Part shown: in pieces, positions 11,378 through 23,214 of the stretch | How the letters are laid out: every line of letters starts with the position of its first letter | Position numbering within the stretch: the first letter of the stretch is position 1 | Assembly (NCBI GenBank): GCA_030549175.1 | Contig: JAUKUA010000004.1 | Location: 4,712,001-4,776,000 of the forward strand | Source of the DNA: Lasiosphaeris hirsuta | Lineage: Eukaryota; Ascomycota; Sordariomycetes; Sordariales; Lasiosphaeriaceae | Reading direction: 5' to 3' | DNA: 64,000 nt | Notes under the pieces: generated by a model | What the model was told of the DNA's origin: nothing | The model's database searches: none | What the model saw: only the letters and a program-made list of their open reading frames with translations | Translations under genes and position numbers: made by a program

Positions 11378-12537
11378 GATGGACAAATCTTTTATTTTTA
11401 TTTTTTTTTGTTTTGTGTTATGGATGGGGGGAATGAGCTTGAGAGCACCCGTCAATGTCTGGCCTGATCTGTGCAGAGAAGAGCTGTGGTTCTACGCCGA
11501 CCTGTTTATACGCTGCAGGAGAGGGGGAGGAGCGACGGTACGACGGGTACGACGGTTCGCCTCCCTATCTTCCCTTCAGAATCCTTTTCCGAACCGTACC
11601 GCCGGGATGGATGCCAATTATCGACGGATTTCCTACTTGGGGAGTTCCAACTTCAACAACGTCCAGCTCCAATCATGGCCTTATCTCGACATATGCAGTT
11701 GGTTCATTCATTGGGAGATACTTTGGAAGTACATGAATGATATTGGTTAGTGACATCCTTTTCAGACACAATAGGTCCATAGTTGGTCAGTTATTTATTG
11801 AGTGGACGAATGATCTACGCCGAGACCTGCATTGTGCTGATGCTAGAGCTGCAGGAATTGGGTCTGCGGCGTGCGTTTTCGTCACATCAAGCACGGCTCA
11901 CAAAACCACACACATCGAGAGATAATAACTCCTCACAAGGCCCAGGCCACGAACTTCGTACTACTCGCATTCCACTCGTCCCGCGCATTCAATCACGCCC
12001 TACACGGAAACACGCGCTTGGCTGAGCCCCTACCCGGCGCACAAGAGTCAGACATGGAGAGATTGCGGTTCCTCGCCAGTTCCGTGGCATGAACCGAGGA
12101 GCTGCCGCCTCTTGTCCTTTCACTCGGCTCTATCGTATCAAACGGGGAAACAGGGAGTTGGTGGAATAGGGTTGCATCCGGCCCCCAAGTTATACAAGAT
12201 CCTACTAACTTCGTGCTCACCAAGAGCTAATACGACACAAAGCCGTGCTGTCCTCGCGCACCCCCTCGTCCCACATCACCAGACACTACCTACACGGAAA
12301 ACAAGGCCGAGTAATTATAGTCGTCCCTATCGGGCCCCACAGGTGCATTACACACACAAGATCCCGACCTCACGTTCGATCCTCAGCACCCCAGGAACGA
12401 ACTAGCACGCTGTCCTCGCATATACCCCTACCGCTCACCCCCTCCCTCCCACATATGGCACCACACCATCTACGGAAAGCTCACCTAACCTGTATCCGTG
12501 CCACGAACCGACATGTCCCCCGCAATCCCAGCACCAC
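11378..12537. other. Intergenic region with degenerate repeats
   Basis: No gene supported. Between about 11,900 and 12,500 there are three loosely similar C-rich segments, each containing CACGAAC-like and TACGGAAA-like words (near 12,002, 12,293 and 12,472). They look like an old degenerate repeat. The proximal part should hold the cyclase promoter. Confidence 0.4.
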
Positions 12538-13248
12538 TCAAAAGACATATGGCACGAACCTAGCCGTACTGGCATGCCACGCCTCCCAGTCCCCACCAAA
12601 CAACGCGCTCAACATAGCCTCCTCCTCCCGCACCCGCTGCGAGACGACATACAACACCCCGGCAACAAACGCCGGCAAGAGAACCCGCTTTTCTACCTCG
12701 CGCAACCGCGCATACACCTGGGGCGGGAACCAGACGCTCTGCACGCCGTCAGTGCGGCAGAAGAGCGCCAGGTGGCAGCCGACCAGCAGCACGAAGCTGG
12801 TGTACCCGGGGTGCTGGACCCAGCGGTATACGCCACCGGTATAGAGGGCCTGGGGGGCGGTCAGGGCGAAAGTGAAGTTAGCGCCAAGCACGGCGTAGGC
12901 CTGCAGGCGGAGGGGGATAGCGACACCGAGCAGGAGGGCAAGGGGGGCCAGTGTGGCGGGGGACCAGGTGAGCAGGCTGCGGTTGAGGTTCTTGGTCGGC
13001 TTGGGCGGCGGGAAGAGGGCGAGGTAGGCTGTGTGCAGCGCCAGCAGGGCGGTGGGGGCCAGGACAACGAGGTTGGCGTGGCGCTTGGTGAGGTGCAGGC
13101 TGTTGAGCACGTCTTGGGACGGCGTGAAAGTGGGTGCCGTGGGCGGGTGCGGGTGCGGGTGCGGCGGGGTCAGGGCGATGTAGGACCAGTAGATGGAGAG
13201 GAGCAGGGCGGTTGCGAAGGAGGCTTGCGAGACGGTCGGGATCGCCAT
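12538..13248 (-). CDS. ICMT/phospholipid-methyltransferase family membrane methyltransferase, 236 aa
   Basis: Single-exon frame from ATG 13248 (good context, ACCATGG). Several hydrophobic segments are visible (residues about 7-27, 60-85, 95-125, 150-165 and 195-210). The C-terminal half has the isoprenylcysteine-carboxyl-methyltransferase signature: GVYRWVQHPGYTSF (the RHPGY-type SAM-binding turn) followed by REEEAMLSALFGGDWEAW (EE...G..Y/W). Family members methylate carboxyl groups of prenylated proteins or small lipids, or phospholipid amines, at the ER membrane. Position next to a terpene cyclase and P450 makes a terpenoid carboxyl methyl ester a plausible product; this is inference. Directly upstream is a 9-bp minisatellite. 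Confidence 0.75.
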   Translation of the reverse strand: MAIPTVSQASFATALLLSIYWSYIALTPPHPHPHPPTAPTFTPSQDVLNSLHLTKRHANLVVLAPTALLALHTAYLALFPPPKPTKNLNRSLLTWSPATLAPLALLLGVAIPLRLQAYAVLGANFTFALTAPQALYTGGVYRWVQHPGYTSFVLLVGCHLALFCRTDGVQSVWFPPQVYARLREVEKRVLLPAFVAGVLYVVSQRVREEEAMLSALFGGDWEAWHASTARFVPYVF

Positions 13249-13255
13249 GGTTGCA

Positions 13256-13339
13256 GCTGCTGGTGCTGCTGGTGCTGTTGGTGCTGCTGGTGCTGCTGGT
13301 GCTGTTGGTGCTGCTGGTGCTGCTGGTGCTTTTGGTGCT
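13256..13339. repeat. 9-bp minisatellite (GCTGCTGGT)n in the 5' leader of the ICMT-like gene
   Basis: About nine copies of GCTGCTGGT (some GCTGTTGGT, one GCTTTTGGT) end about 8 nt upstream of the ATG at 13248. On the coding strand the array is in frame with the start and would read as Ala-Ala-Pro repeats, but no ATG lies upstream in that frame before a TAA. It is therefore most likely untranslated leader. Confidence 0.9.
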
Positions 13340-14679
13340 TGACTAAGCCCAAGTTCACTGGTCCCAAGAGCGGGACGTTGCGGCGATGCGGACTGGGTTT
13401 AGGAAAGCCAAAAGCCGTCTGGCGAGCCAGTACATATAGGTACACAATGTGGGGATGTCGTCGATATGCCGTGATTGGACCCCGCCGACTGTAATGCAAG
13501 AACGCAAGGATACTAAAGGGCGAGATAATGTGTAATCAACCCCTCTCGGCCTAAGGTTCCGTGGACCAACATTGCATTGGATGCTCAGCTAAAAGGGATA
13601 TGCTGTCAAAAATAAAACGGCAAACGGACTCGACCCCAACTTTCCCCCGTCTTCACGGACATGCGCATCTCGGCGCCATTGTTGACTGGACGAGGCCGAA
13701 CGGTACCGGATCCGACGGGCCCAATCGGCCGCAGTAACACATGACGTCCACGCGCGGCGATGGGACCGTTGACAGTTGCAATGCCGTCGTAATAGGGTGC
13801 AACGCCACGTCCCGGAATGGTATTGGGCGGGCGCAAAGACTGGGCATACTGTTACGGTCGCGCATGCATAAACCTGCCTGCTTGCAGCAGTCAATAGTTG
13901 GGACGGCAGCTCCCGATTGGCGCGTCGCCGTGAAGACTCCAAGCACAAGACCGTTGCTCGAGCCGCGCTGGCGATGGAGAACAACGGCTGGGGTGGCCGC
14001 GAGACAAATATGTTGTGTTGATCGGCATCGGGGACACCTGGAAGAGAAGAAGGGGCTTAGTGATTCTTGGTCGCTCTTCTCCAGCCTGCATCAGCATTAA
14101 AATCGTGATACTCTGCATCGCTCCAGTCGCTGTTCACTGGCAGAGGGCAAACGTCGTATGACGGTTGCATACTCACCTCCTGGTTTCGGTTAGAGCTTCT
14201 CCGACAGGAGAAAGTTGCCAGATAAGGCACACTACACACGATAGCTCAATTGCCATCGCTGAGGGATAGTAGATCCGGAGATACTCACCTTACCTTACTA
14301 CTGTTGAAATCCAATGAGACTCAAGTTCGGTGCAGGTCCTCGAGTCTTCTTTGGTGCTGTGCTACGACGTTACACGTCTCCGGCTTTGAAGAAGCTCTGT
14401 GAGGCCCGTGTGTTGACACATGATCGGACGTGTCCTTGTTGGGGGGGGCTGAAGACAGGGGAAGAAGAAAAGAAAGAGTCCCCTGGCTTCCCTTTTCGGG
14501 CTCGGTGCATACAGGGATCGTCGGACCTGAAGACATGATTGGATCGCCGAGGGTCTGGAGATGCGTCCGGCGCGGCGGACCAATGCACAGCGGAATTCCG
14601 AAATTGGGATAGTCGCGACCTAATTTTCCTCCCAAGCGCTGCTGTTGCGCAACACCATTCCCGACAGTTTGGTTCGGCA
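13340..14679. other. Intergenic region between divergent ICMT-like and LaeA-like genes
   Basis: About 1.3 kb with no supported gene. It should contain the promoters of both divergent methyltransferase genes. Open frames here are short and lack motifs. Confidence 0.5.
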
Positions 14680-14721
14680 ATGAACCCTCTGCCACACCCA
14701 CCAACGACATCAACCGCAACC

Positions 14722-16420
14722 ATGAAGGTCGACGAAGATGCTGCCGTTAATGCCGGTATCCTCCCGGCAGAGCACTGGAGCGCCCAGGTGAGCACATGTA
14801 CATGCTACAAGTCACACCCAAGTTTTGTGACGGTGAAGGGCCGCAGCCGCCGCGATGCCCGCCGCTCACCGCTCACCGCTCACCGCCGCTGACACTGGCA
14901 CCCGAAGCTTGGGATTTCCGACGACAAGTCACTCTTTGACAGCGACAAGGAGTCGACCAAGTCGCTCTATCCGAGTATTTTCAAGTACCGAACCATCCAC
15001 GGCCGCACTTATCATCCCGAGACGACCGACGCAATGTACTGGTGAGCGCCCGCCCTCTGCCCTTCCACAAGACAGAAACTCGAGAGACTGACCAACTCGC
15101 AGGGCAACCAACGACCGCACGCAGGCTGAATCGCTCGATATCAAGTGAGCAGATGCCGCGGCTATGGCGGGCTAGCGAGTAAGCTGACAGTTCAGCCACC
15201 ACTGCTGCACCCTCGCGCTCGAGGGTAAACTCTTTCTGTCTCCGCTAGACAAGAAGACTTGCAAGGTTTGTTCCCCGCCTCGCTCTGAGAGCCGAATCTG
15301 ACACGGGAATTCCATCGCAGACGGCCCTGGACATCGGAACTGGCACAGGTAAGTCCTCTCTCATCACAGTTTGAGCACCATCGCAGTCTGCGGGAGCTGA
15401 TAACGCGACTGCTCAGGAATATGGGCCATGTATGTAAACGCCGCATCAACTTCTTCCTAGGGTAAAGACACGGAAACTAACAAACAGCAGCGACTTTGCC
15501 GAAGAATTCAAGCAAACCACAGTCACAGCGACCGACATTACGCCCGTCGCGCCGTCCTACATCCCACCAAACCTGACATTGTATGAACCACTTCCTCTCC
15601 GGCTGGTACCCGAAAAAAAGGAGAAATTGGTGAAGACTAACCGGTTTCCAGCGAGATTGAGGACTGCAATAAAACGTGGGCCTTTCCCAACAACCACTTC
15701 GACTTCATCCACATCCGATGGCTGAACGGCAGCGTAACCGATTGGGAACGGCTGTTTGAGCGCGCCTCCGCCCACATGCGCGCCGGCGGCTGGCTCGAGA
15801 GCTACGAGATGTCGGCGATTGTCGAGAGCGATGACGGGAGCGTTACCAAAACGTCAGCTCGTGAGTACCAACCGCCCTTGTTGGCCCCCCTGTTGAGTTG
15901 TGATGCTGACAGCTGTGAAAAGTCGGACAGTGGGGCAAGATCTTTATTGAAGGGGGCCGTAAGTTCGGCATGTCTTTCACTGTCTTCCAAGACGGCATGC
16001 AGAGGACGGCCATGGAGAAAGCTGGGTTGGTGGACATCCAGGAGCGGGAGATTAAGGTGAGCTTGTCAAACTAGGTGCTGGGACCGTGACTAAAACTGAC
16101 CAATGTCACAGATGCCCATCGGTTCTTGGCCGACCGACGATGCCGCCAAGGAGCAAGGCACGTTTACCCAGGCCGCCCTGGAGCAGGACACCGAGGGGTA
16201 CATCCTGTTCATGGCCGAAACGCTGGGCTGGACGAAGCGCCAGGTCCTGATTTACGTCAAAAACGTCAGGAGAGAAATGCGCTCCAAGAAGTACCATGGC
16301 TTCTACAGACAAAAGGTCGTATGGGGCAGGAAGCCAGAGAATCCAGCGGGGCCGGTGGGGCCCGAGAGGGCGAAGACTGCGCCTTCCAGCGCCGCCAAGA
16401 GAAAGGCAAGTGAGGATTAG
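14722..16420 (+). CDS. LaeA-like SAM-dependent methyltransferase, 364 aa
   Basis: Ten exons: 14722-14787, 14908-15041, 15103-15144, 15196-15265, 15321-15348, 15417-15429, 15491-15580, 15652-15860, 15923-16056 and 16112-16420. All phases agree and give 364 residues. An in-frame ATG at 14680 could add 14 residues. The order of blocks is that of fungal LaeA/TAM-type methyltransferases: RTIHGRTYH...MYWATNDRTQAESLDINHH, motif I (TALDIGTGTGIWAIDFA), the acidic-loop region ATDITPV, FDFIHIRWLNGSVTDW, MRAGGWLESYEMS, GQWGKIFIEGGRKFG, and a C-terminal KYHGFYRQKVVWGRKP. Relatives include the nuclear regulator LaeA and many cluster-resident small-molecule methyltransferases. The sequence does not say which; the location beside a terpene cyclase favours a local role. 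The intron density is high, and exon 6 is only 13 nt. Confidence 0.88.
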
Positions 16421-19400
16421 CCATCTATTAATGTTGGAGGAGTGTACCGCCATTTAGAGATTGTCATGTGGAGAAGGAAAATATTTTGCGGAAAAATGGG
16501 GACATTGATGTTCTTAGATATCATCAGGTAATCAACATAATCGGGGGGAGGGGAGGGATGGAGGTTGATGGGTACCGCTGGACTGGGGGGAACAAACAAA
16601 AAGATCGTCACCACTATACATGTTGGGAATCCAGGCTTAGGGCGCATCATATCACGAGGATGGTAGTGGGTGTAAGACTTCACTCTTTTGTTGGGTACAG
16701 GCAATCAGAATTCAGTGATATTTCTCTACTAGTTCATTACCGTTTCAACCGTACCTGGACCTCCTACCTTCTATTAGTATAAGTCGGCTTACTGCCTTTT
16801 CCAAGGTCATATCATCATACCCTAGGTATTATCAAACTTGTGTCTGTCTGCAGAGAATGATGAAATCTAGCTTGTGCCATTCTTTCTAGCTGTCATCGTC
16901 TGAGGGATTACCCCTATTCCAAAGCTCTGACGTTGCTTGAAACTGTCGTTTCGGCGCTGATAACACGCTGGGGACATTGAGAAAGGAGCAGCTATCCACG
17001 TTTCTATCATAACACCGACCCCCCCCCCCCCACCCCCCCCGGGCTATTAACAATACCCAAAAGCGTAACGGTAAGTAAAGATTAGATTAGCTACAGAGAA
17101 TGACAGTGTTAGTAAGGCGCCACTAGGAAAGCCTGAGGTACCTTACATTAGGTACCTTGGGTAAAGTACTGACAGCTAGTAGCGGCGAACTCCACTTGTC
17201 ACTTGAGCCCTAGATTTATCATATTTAAGGGAGATTTATGACAGAAACTGCCCTATTGTTGTAACCCGTTGTTAATACTCGTCCATAATGAGTGGCTGTG
17301 CTAGCAGAGCCATCCTAGTCACTTAGCACTGACTGATTGCTACTGCTCGAGGGGTGAAGGCGGATGCCCAAGAGTTCTTAGATATGAGAATGAAATCACC
17401 AAGAGGAGTTACATTACATTATTTACTATTGGTCTCATTGCATCTATTTTCTCACATCCCTCCACAGAGATCACTAACCTCCAATGTCATTCATATGGCC
17501 CTTCATATGATGTGTTCCCGGAGTGCGCCAAGCCCCTGCTTTGGGTGCGCGGACTTCGACTGGTCCTTAGCTCACGCATCTCCGTATCAAAAAGGCCAGC
17601 ACCGCCGAGAGGCCATTCCCCCTGTTTCCCTCTCCGACATTAAGGAGTGTGTGAAGTCGAAATGCCCCCTGGACGTCTCGGACTTAGGTAAGCTGTCCCT
17701 CTGGAGGACGATACACCACCAAAGATCATCAGTCAACCAATAACGTTCAAGGCATGGTTGAAAGGTATCCAGATAACGAAAACATCTTTGAACTGCTCGA
17801 AAGGGATAAGTCACGCACTCTGAGCTTGTTCGGGCCAGGAATGATAATTTCCTGGCAGATTGCCTCATCGCCGTCGCTTTATCGGCGTTTCGAATCGGAC
17901 ATCCACGGCTAGACACTGAAAGGACTACGAGAACTGGCTTCCTCGGCCGAATTTCTAATTACTGGCACACAGTTCGCAAGGCCTACCGCCGGTTTCTCGG
18001 CCCTGTTTAGTTTACACAGACTTGAACTTTATCATCGTCCTCATGTATCCTATGACCACAGCATACCAAGTCTACTACAGGGCCCCAAGAAACGGCCCTT
18101 ACCATATACAGATACAGAAATGGATGGTCGGCTTTTACGGTAATCCGTGGTCCCAAATCGGTAACGAATATATGCTTTGTTTTTCGGTGGCAGCGAAGGG
18201 ACTTTACGTGGATCCCTATGCTGATTACTATACCCGAGTTGATCGAGAAGGCTCGAGCTTCCTTAGGGCCTAGTACTCGCGATCTGACCACCTCTGGGTT
18301 TTCTATCGGTATTTGACTCTATGTAACCCTTGTTTCACTTCCCATTTGCGGCGGTTTATTAAGCTTGAGAATGATAGCGGTGCATATATTTTATTAAGAA
18401 CTACTCAATCCCAGCATATATGTTTCCTTGCTTCATTTTATTATCTACTGGGTATTTCGAATATCCTCGACTTGTTCCATATTCCTTACCCCCACTCAGT
18501 GATACTACCTTTGTTCGCGCCACTGTCTTGCCTTTTGTGTATGCTTATGGAAACTTTATTGCCATGTTGAATTATCTGGTATTGCTCACCGGTCCGTTTT
18601 TCATCCTGGTAAGTGTCTCGGAATAGGTGAATTGCTTATATGTGATCTCGGGTTTGCCTCTTAGCGATGTGGAGAAGATATATCAGCTGCCCGTGGGTAT
18701 TGCACTCTCGATATACAGTATTTCGGTGATAAACAAGAGTTGGACGGTCAAGCCAGGTTCATTACCAGGAAGCAGCTCAGCGAGGGAGGCATGCCTCTCG
18801 AACGGATGGACGAGTATTGGAATTTATCTGGTTAGATTGACCATGCTATTCTGGTTCTTTAAGAATCTGAGTCTGCCATGTCAAATATGTGACAAATAAG
18901 TGCGAGATGATACAGTGTGACTCGCTATACTAAAGGCTGCGCTGCCAACACAGCAGTCGCAACCTTATTTTCCAAGGTATTAGGATTCGCCATACTTATC
19001 GTTCTCTTCAAGGTTATCGGACAATCAGTGAGTGTTCTTTGTCTAAGATGCCACACTATACTTCATTTGGTTCTGTGTACCTGCTAGGCAAGGTAAGATT
19101 ACTGGTAGTAACGACAAGTCAGATAAACCCAGACTTTTCTACAGATTCAGAATAAGTCCGAGTCTTGCATCTTTTTTCGTTTGTCCACATGTGACTTTCA
19201 TTATCCTCGCATAAAAAAGAGTTGAGAACACTGATTCGAACAAACCTCAGCTTCAAACCGGAAGGGTGCCTCGACCAGGACCCCCTTCCCTCACCAACAG
19301 CCTAGAAAGATACAGAGAAAACTACGGTAGTTGGTTGGAATACAAAGAAAAAAGTCTTGGCTTTGTTGGTAAATTCAGTGTCGTTTACAGTCGAACATTG

Positions 19401-19532
19401 CATGATCTCCAAAGGGCGGTCACGGTACATCGAGAAGCATATTTTGCGACAGGGTCATTCAGTATGCGAGCGTAGTTGCCCTGTGCAAAGTGTCTAGCTA
19501 AAAAAAAAAAAAAAATAACATGTCTAGATATT
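16421..19532. other. Gene-poor region with degraded coding-like stretches
   Basis: Three kb with frequent stops and homopolymers (a C-rich run near 17,020-17,040). Some stretches read like worn protein: 17,760-17,912 (a PDNENIFELLERD-type segment), 18,022-18,273 (TAYQVYYRAPRNGPYHIQ) and 18,480-18,626 (hydrophobic, membrane-like). They are in different frames, have no ATG-led model and match no family I know. I treat them as relics. Confidence 0.4.
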
Positions 19533-21297
19533 TCAACGTCCAATGTACTTCAACTCGGCCCACCGCAGCGGAAGATACGACACGATGGTAAAGCCACATC
19601 CAACCCAGAGACCAACATCAGCGAACCCAGCCTGGACAGCTAGCGGGCCGGTATACCAGACCTGGTACATGCCAAGCACGGCACCGAGCCATCCGAGCAG
19701 GAAGCTCGTAAAAGCCGCGAGACCCAGGGGGAGGTACTCCTTGTCCTCCCAGCGGGTCCAGTCAAAGCCGATGCCGCCCGATCCAACACGGCGGAAGACG
19801 AGGTGCTCCATCAGGACAATAACCACCATGATCTGGATCCAGTATCCCATGAGCGCCAGGAAGTTGGACATGATGGCGAACAGGCTCTCGCGGCCGGCCA
19901 GCGCCAAGGCCAGTTGGATCACAATCATGACGATGGACCAGATGTAGCGGGGAACCACCTTGGGATACCGGCCCAGCGCCTGCATGTTGAGGGCAGCGGA
20001 GTAGGTACCGGGGATACTATTGGAAATGACACCGAGGGCAACGATGACGGCGCAGAACAGCCCGAAGCCGTTGAGGGGGCCGTAGCCGGCGACGATCAGG
20101 GCGCCGGTGGAGATGGCATTGGCCTCCTGCCAGGCCGGGTTGTTAATGATGCCCGTGGCGAGGCCGATGCCGAGCATGTAGACAAGAGAGAAGGCGACCC
20201 AGAGGCCGGTGAGGGTAAGGCCGAAGATGCGCGCGCGCGACGTCTTCTCGGGCCAGTAGACATAGAAATCGCTGGCGGCGGCGCCCCAAGAGTTGGGGAC
20301 GTAGAGGCACAGGGAGAAGAAGGAGAGGCGGTTGGCCGCGAGGGTGGCGCCCTCGCCGGTGGAGGCGGTCGCCGTGTCGAAGTGGGGCGCGGCGGCGCCG
20401 ATGAGGATGAAGAGCACCATGAGCTGCGGGATCCAGGCGAAGCGCTCGTACTGGTGGAAGAACTTCATGCCGAATACGGTCACGCCCAGGCACACAATCT
20501 GCACGACAACGATGCCGACGGCGATCGACATGGTGCCGCCGTTGACGGCCGAGAGCATCTGGCCCGAGATGATGGCGTCGATGGTGCAATAGCCCAGCTG
20601 TGGATGCGTGTGAGCAAGACGGGTCCGACCGAGGAATAGGCGGGAGTGGAGTACGGGGACCGGCCCGTCGGGGACTTTACCATGAGGATGATGTTCAGGA
20701 CGGCGGGAATCTTGGCAGGCCAGTAGCCGAAGAAGTAGCGCAGGACGACCTAGACATTGTGGTCAGCACTCGTTTTTGTTGGACATGTGGATGTGGCCCT
20801 AACGAAGAGCGGGTATATAATATAATAGGAATGTGAGAGGGGAGGGGGAGGGGGGGGGGAGGACTTACCATGGTACGGTTTCCACTCTGCGGCCCCCAGG
20901 TGCTCATATAGGCAGTGGAAATACTGCCCAGCAGACCTCCAAAGACGGCGCACATGGCGCTGTCGAGGAAGCCCAGGCCAAAGAGCAGCGGGCCAAAGAG
21001 GCCGACGGCGAGGTTGTTGACCGAGATGTTGGCCGAGAACCACAGGAGGGTGATGGAGATGTCTTCCCACAGCGACGGCGGCTGGCGCTCGTCGGGCATG
21101 ACACGGGAGATGCCGCGGGCCTCGAAGCCCGAGAGGCCCTCAATGCGGGCATTGAGCTTCTGGAGCCCCGAGAGGTTCTTCTCGGACACGGGGGCCGGCG
21201 TGATCTCCTGGCTCCCGTCGCTCACGGAGGACGAGGTCGTGGTAGCATGGGCGGCCGCCTTCTCCAGGTCGTGGGCAGCAGCTACCTCGGACGCCAT
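19533..21297 (-). CDS. NCS1-family purine/cytosine-type permease, 520 aa
   Basis: Three exons: 21297-20869, 20749-20681 and 20597-19533. The introns start GTAAGT and GTAAAG, both phase 0, and the joins give GPQSGNRTM/VVLRYFFGYWPAKIPAVLNIILM/LGYCTIDAIISGQ, matching the Fcy-type fungal NCS1 carriers. The N-terminus of about 75 residues is cytosolic and polar. Next come LWEDISITLLWFSANISVNN (helix 1, the family signature region) and about twelve hydrophobic helices. FFSLCLYVPNSWGAAASDFYVYWP is the typical central block. These carriers import cytosine, purines or related bases by proton symport at the plasma membrane. I see no pathway link to its neighbours. Confidence 0.9.
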
Positions 21298-23214
21298 GGT
21301 TGCGGTGGTGGAAGGGTGCCAGACAGCGATCTGCAGAGCAAAGGAGCGTGGGACTCTATAAGATAAAGGTCTGGGGTTACAGTCCCTGAGACATATGCGG
21401 GCAACAAACCCCTTATGCAGAATAACAGCTCGCGAGGGTACGGCGAATGCAACATGGCAAGCGAGGCCATGCGGCGGGCAAGGGTATGGCTGCCAAGTGC
21501 CCAGTCCAATACAGTCCAATAACACGGTCGCCCCCTTTTTTTTTTTTTGCCTCTGGCGAGGGCCCTGACGAGAATGGCCTGAGCCCAGGCTGGGATGGTC
21601 TGCGGGTGCCCGGTCGAGCACTTGTGAGCCAAGAGTATTCCGTAAATATGGGCATATTGGGGCACCAGTTGGCCCAGATCAGGGGATTCGTGCCCCGACG
21701 ATACCGGCGTCCAGGGTCGGAAACCTCAGAGGAATCGAGGATGCGCTGGGGTCGCTGCTGGGTTGCGCAGCAATGCGCCGCCGGAAGCAGCCTTGGTATA
21801 AGTGCTAGACCGTCTACGCAGGAGTGATGGCGGGCATTGTCCCCGGCAGCCCGTTCCATTGTGCGAGGTTAGCGGCCGCCTCCCCCCGCCCCGATGTGAC
21901 GCCCTCCAGGCCGTGTACGCGTCGGTGATTGGCAGCGGTATATGCAACTACAAACGCAGTACTACATGCACACTAGTGTAGGAGCTGCCTCATGGTCAGG
22001 ACCCCGACCAGCGCTGACATGATAGCAATTACCAATTGCAAATGGCGAGTCAGTGCCGCCGCCCCGCTCTCGCCATCGTGTTGAGAGAGAGGCCTTATCC
22101 GACCTAGCGACCATTTTGCTTTTCATCTTGTTTTCCCGTGGCCTTACGCAAACGTTACCACTTCAGTCAATATTTCCTCTGCGAGGTAATCTGGAGTCCC
22201 CCCACGACGCTACCATGCCCCCCCTCCCCCCCGCGCCGTTGGCTGCATCTGTGCTTGTTGACAAATGGGAGAAATGCACACCACGGACACTCACACACGG
22301 ACGGCGACCCGATGCCGTGGAAGCCAAGAAAGCATTCATAACGCCAGCTTTCCTGCCTGCTTCTTGGCTCTGGGACTGATGGGTGCCGAGTGTGTGCCGA
22401 TTGCGACCTTTCGCACAACTCTTGCCGACGCAATCTTCTCGGCGCAGGGAGGGGCGCAATCCGCCCAATCGACCGATGGGAACTTTTTGCCACAAAAAAA
22501 GCTTGCCAGCATCCAAAAAGCTTAGCGTTGCTTGGTATTCTTAGGTTCCTTGGACTTTTCTTCCCTTTCCGTCATTCGATTCGCTCGATGTCGCACCGCA
22601 AAACGAGCATGCATCTTGAGACACTGCAGACCGAAAAAAAAAGAAAAGAATTTTTATTTTTATATTTCTTTTGTTTTTCTTATCCTAGCCTCCCCAGACG
22701 ATGGCGTGTGAGACACATCAGCCAGCTGAAACGTAATACCAGAAGCGAATGGAACCTAGAAAGGGCGGGCCGGCGCCGCTGCTCCCCGGTAGTGTAAGCC
22801 ACCCTTCCGCTAACATTACCGGGGACGGGGATGGAGTGGTGCCCCTCGTGTAGAGGTTCATCATGATGGCACAATGGACTCGCAACTTTCAACATTACAA
22901 CACACGTGTGTCACACAAAACACGTGTGTTCTTGGATTTGGTACCAGATGAGCAATGGCATTGTGGGCAAGACGCATGCACACATGCAAGCACAGCGTCT
23001 GCGAACTCGTACCAGCCCCTGCGAATCTATATCTACGCATTGCTTCATGATCCATACAAGTAAAGTACACCACGCTGCACACCGTCGGCCATTCCCTCCC
23101 GGGATATCCACCGCGCTAGACCAGAGAAAATAGAACCCGTTGTGACCCCCCGGTTCGCAAAAGTCCCTCCCGAAGAAAAAACTGTCCCCCCCAATCCCCC
23201 GGTCATTCCCTTCC
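21298..23214. other. Intergenic region, no gene seen
   Basis: About 1.9 kb holding the permease promoter and the 3' flank of the rhodopsin-domain gene. Two CACGTG-centred palindromes (ACACACGTGTGT near 22,900 and ACACGTGTGT near 22,920) lie close together. A T-rich tract occurs at 21,535-21,549. Confidence 0.45.

Noticed and set aside
12574..13494. Plus-strand frame of 306 codons ending in Trp/Cys repeats
   Set aside because: Antisense to the ICMT-like gene and driven by the 9-bp minisatellite.
19803..20639. Long plus-strand open frame opposite the NCS1 permease
   Set aside because: Charged, low-complexity translation that is the shadow of the permease exon in GC-rich DNA; no family motif.
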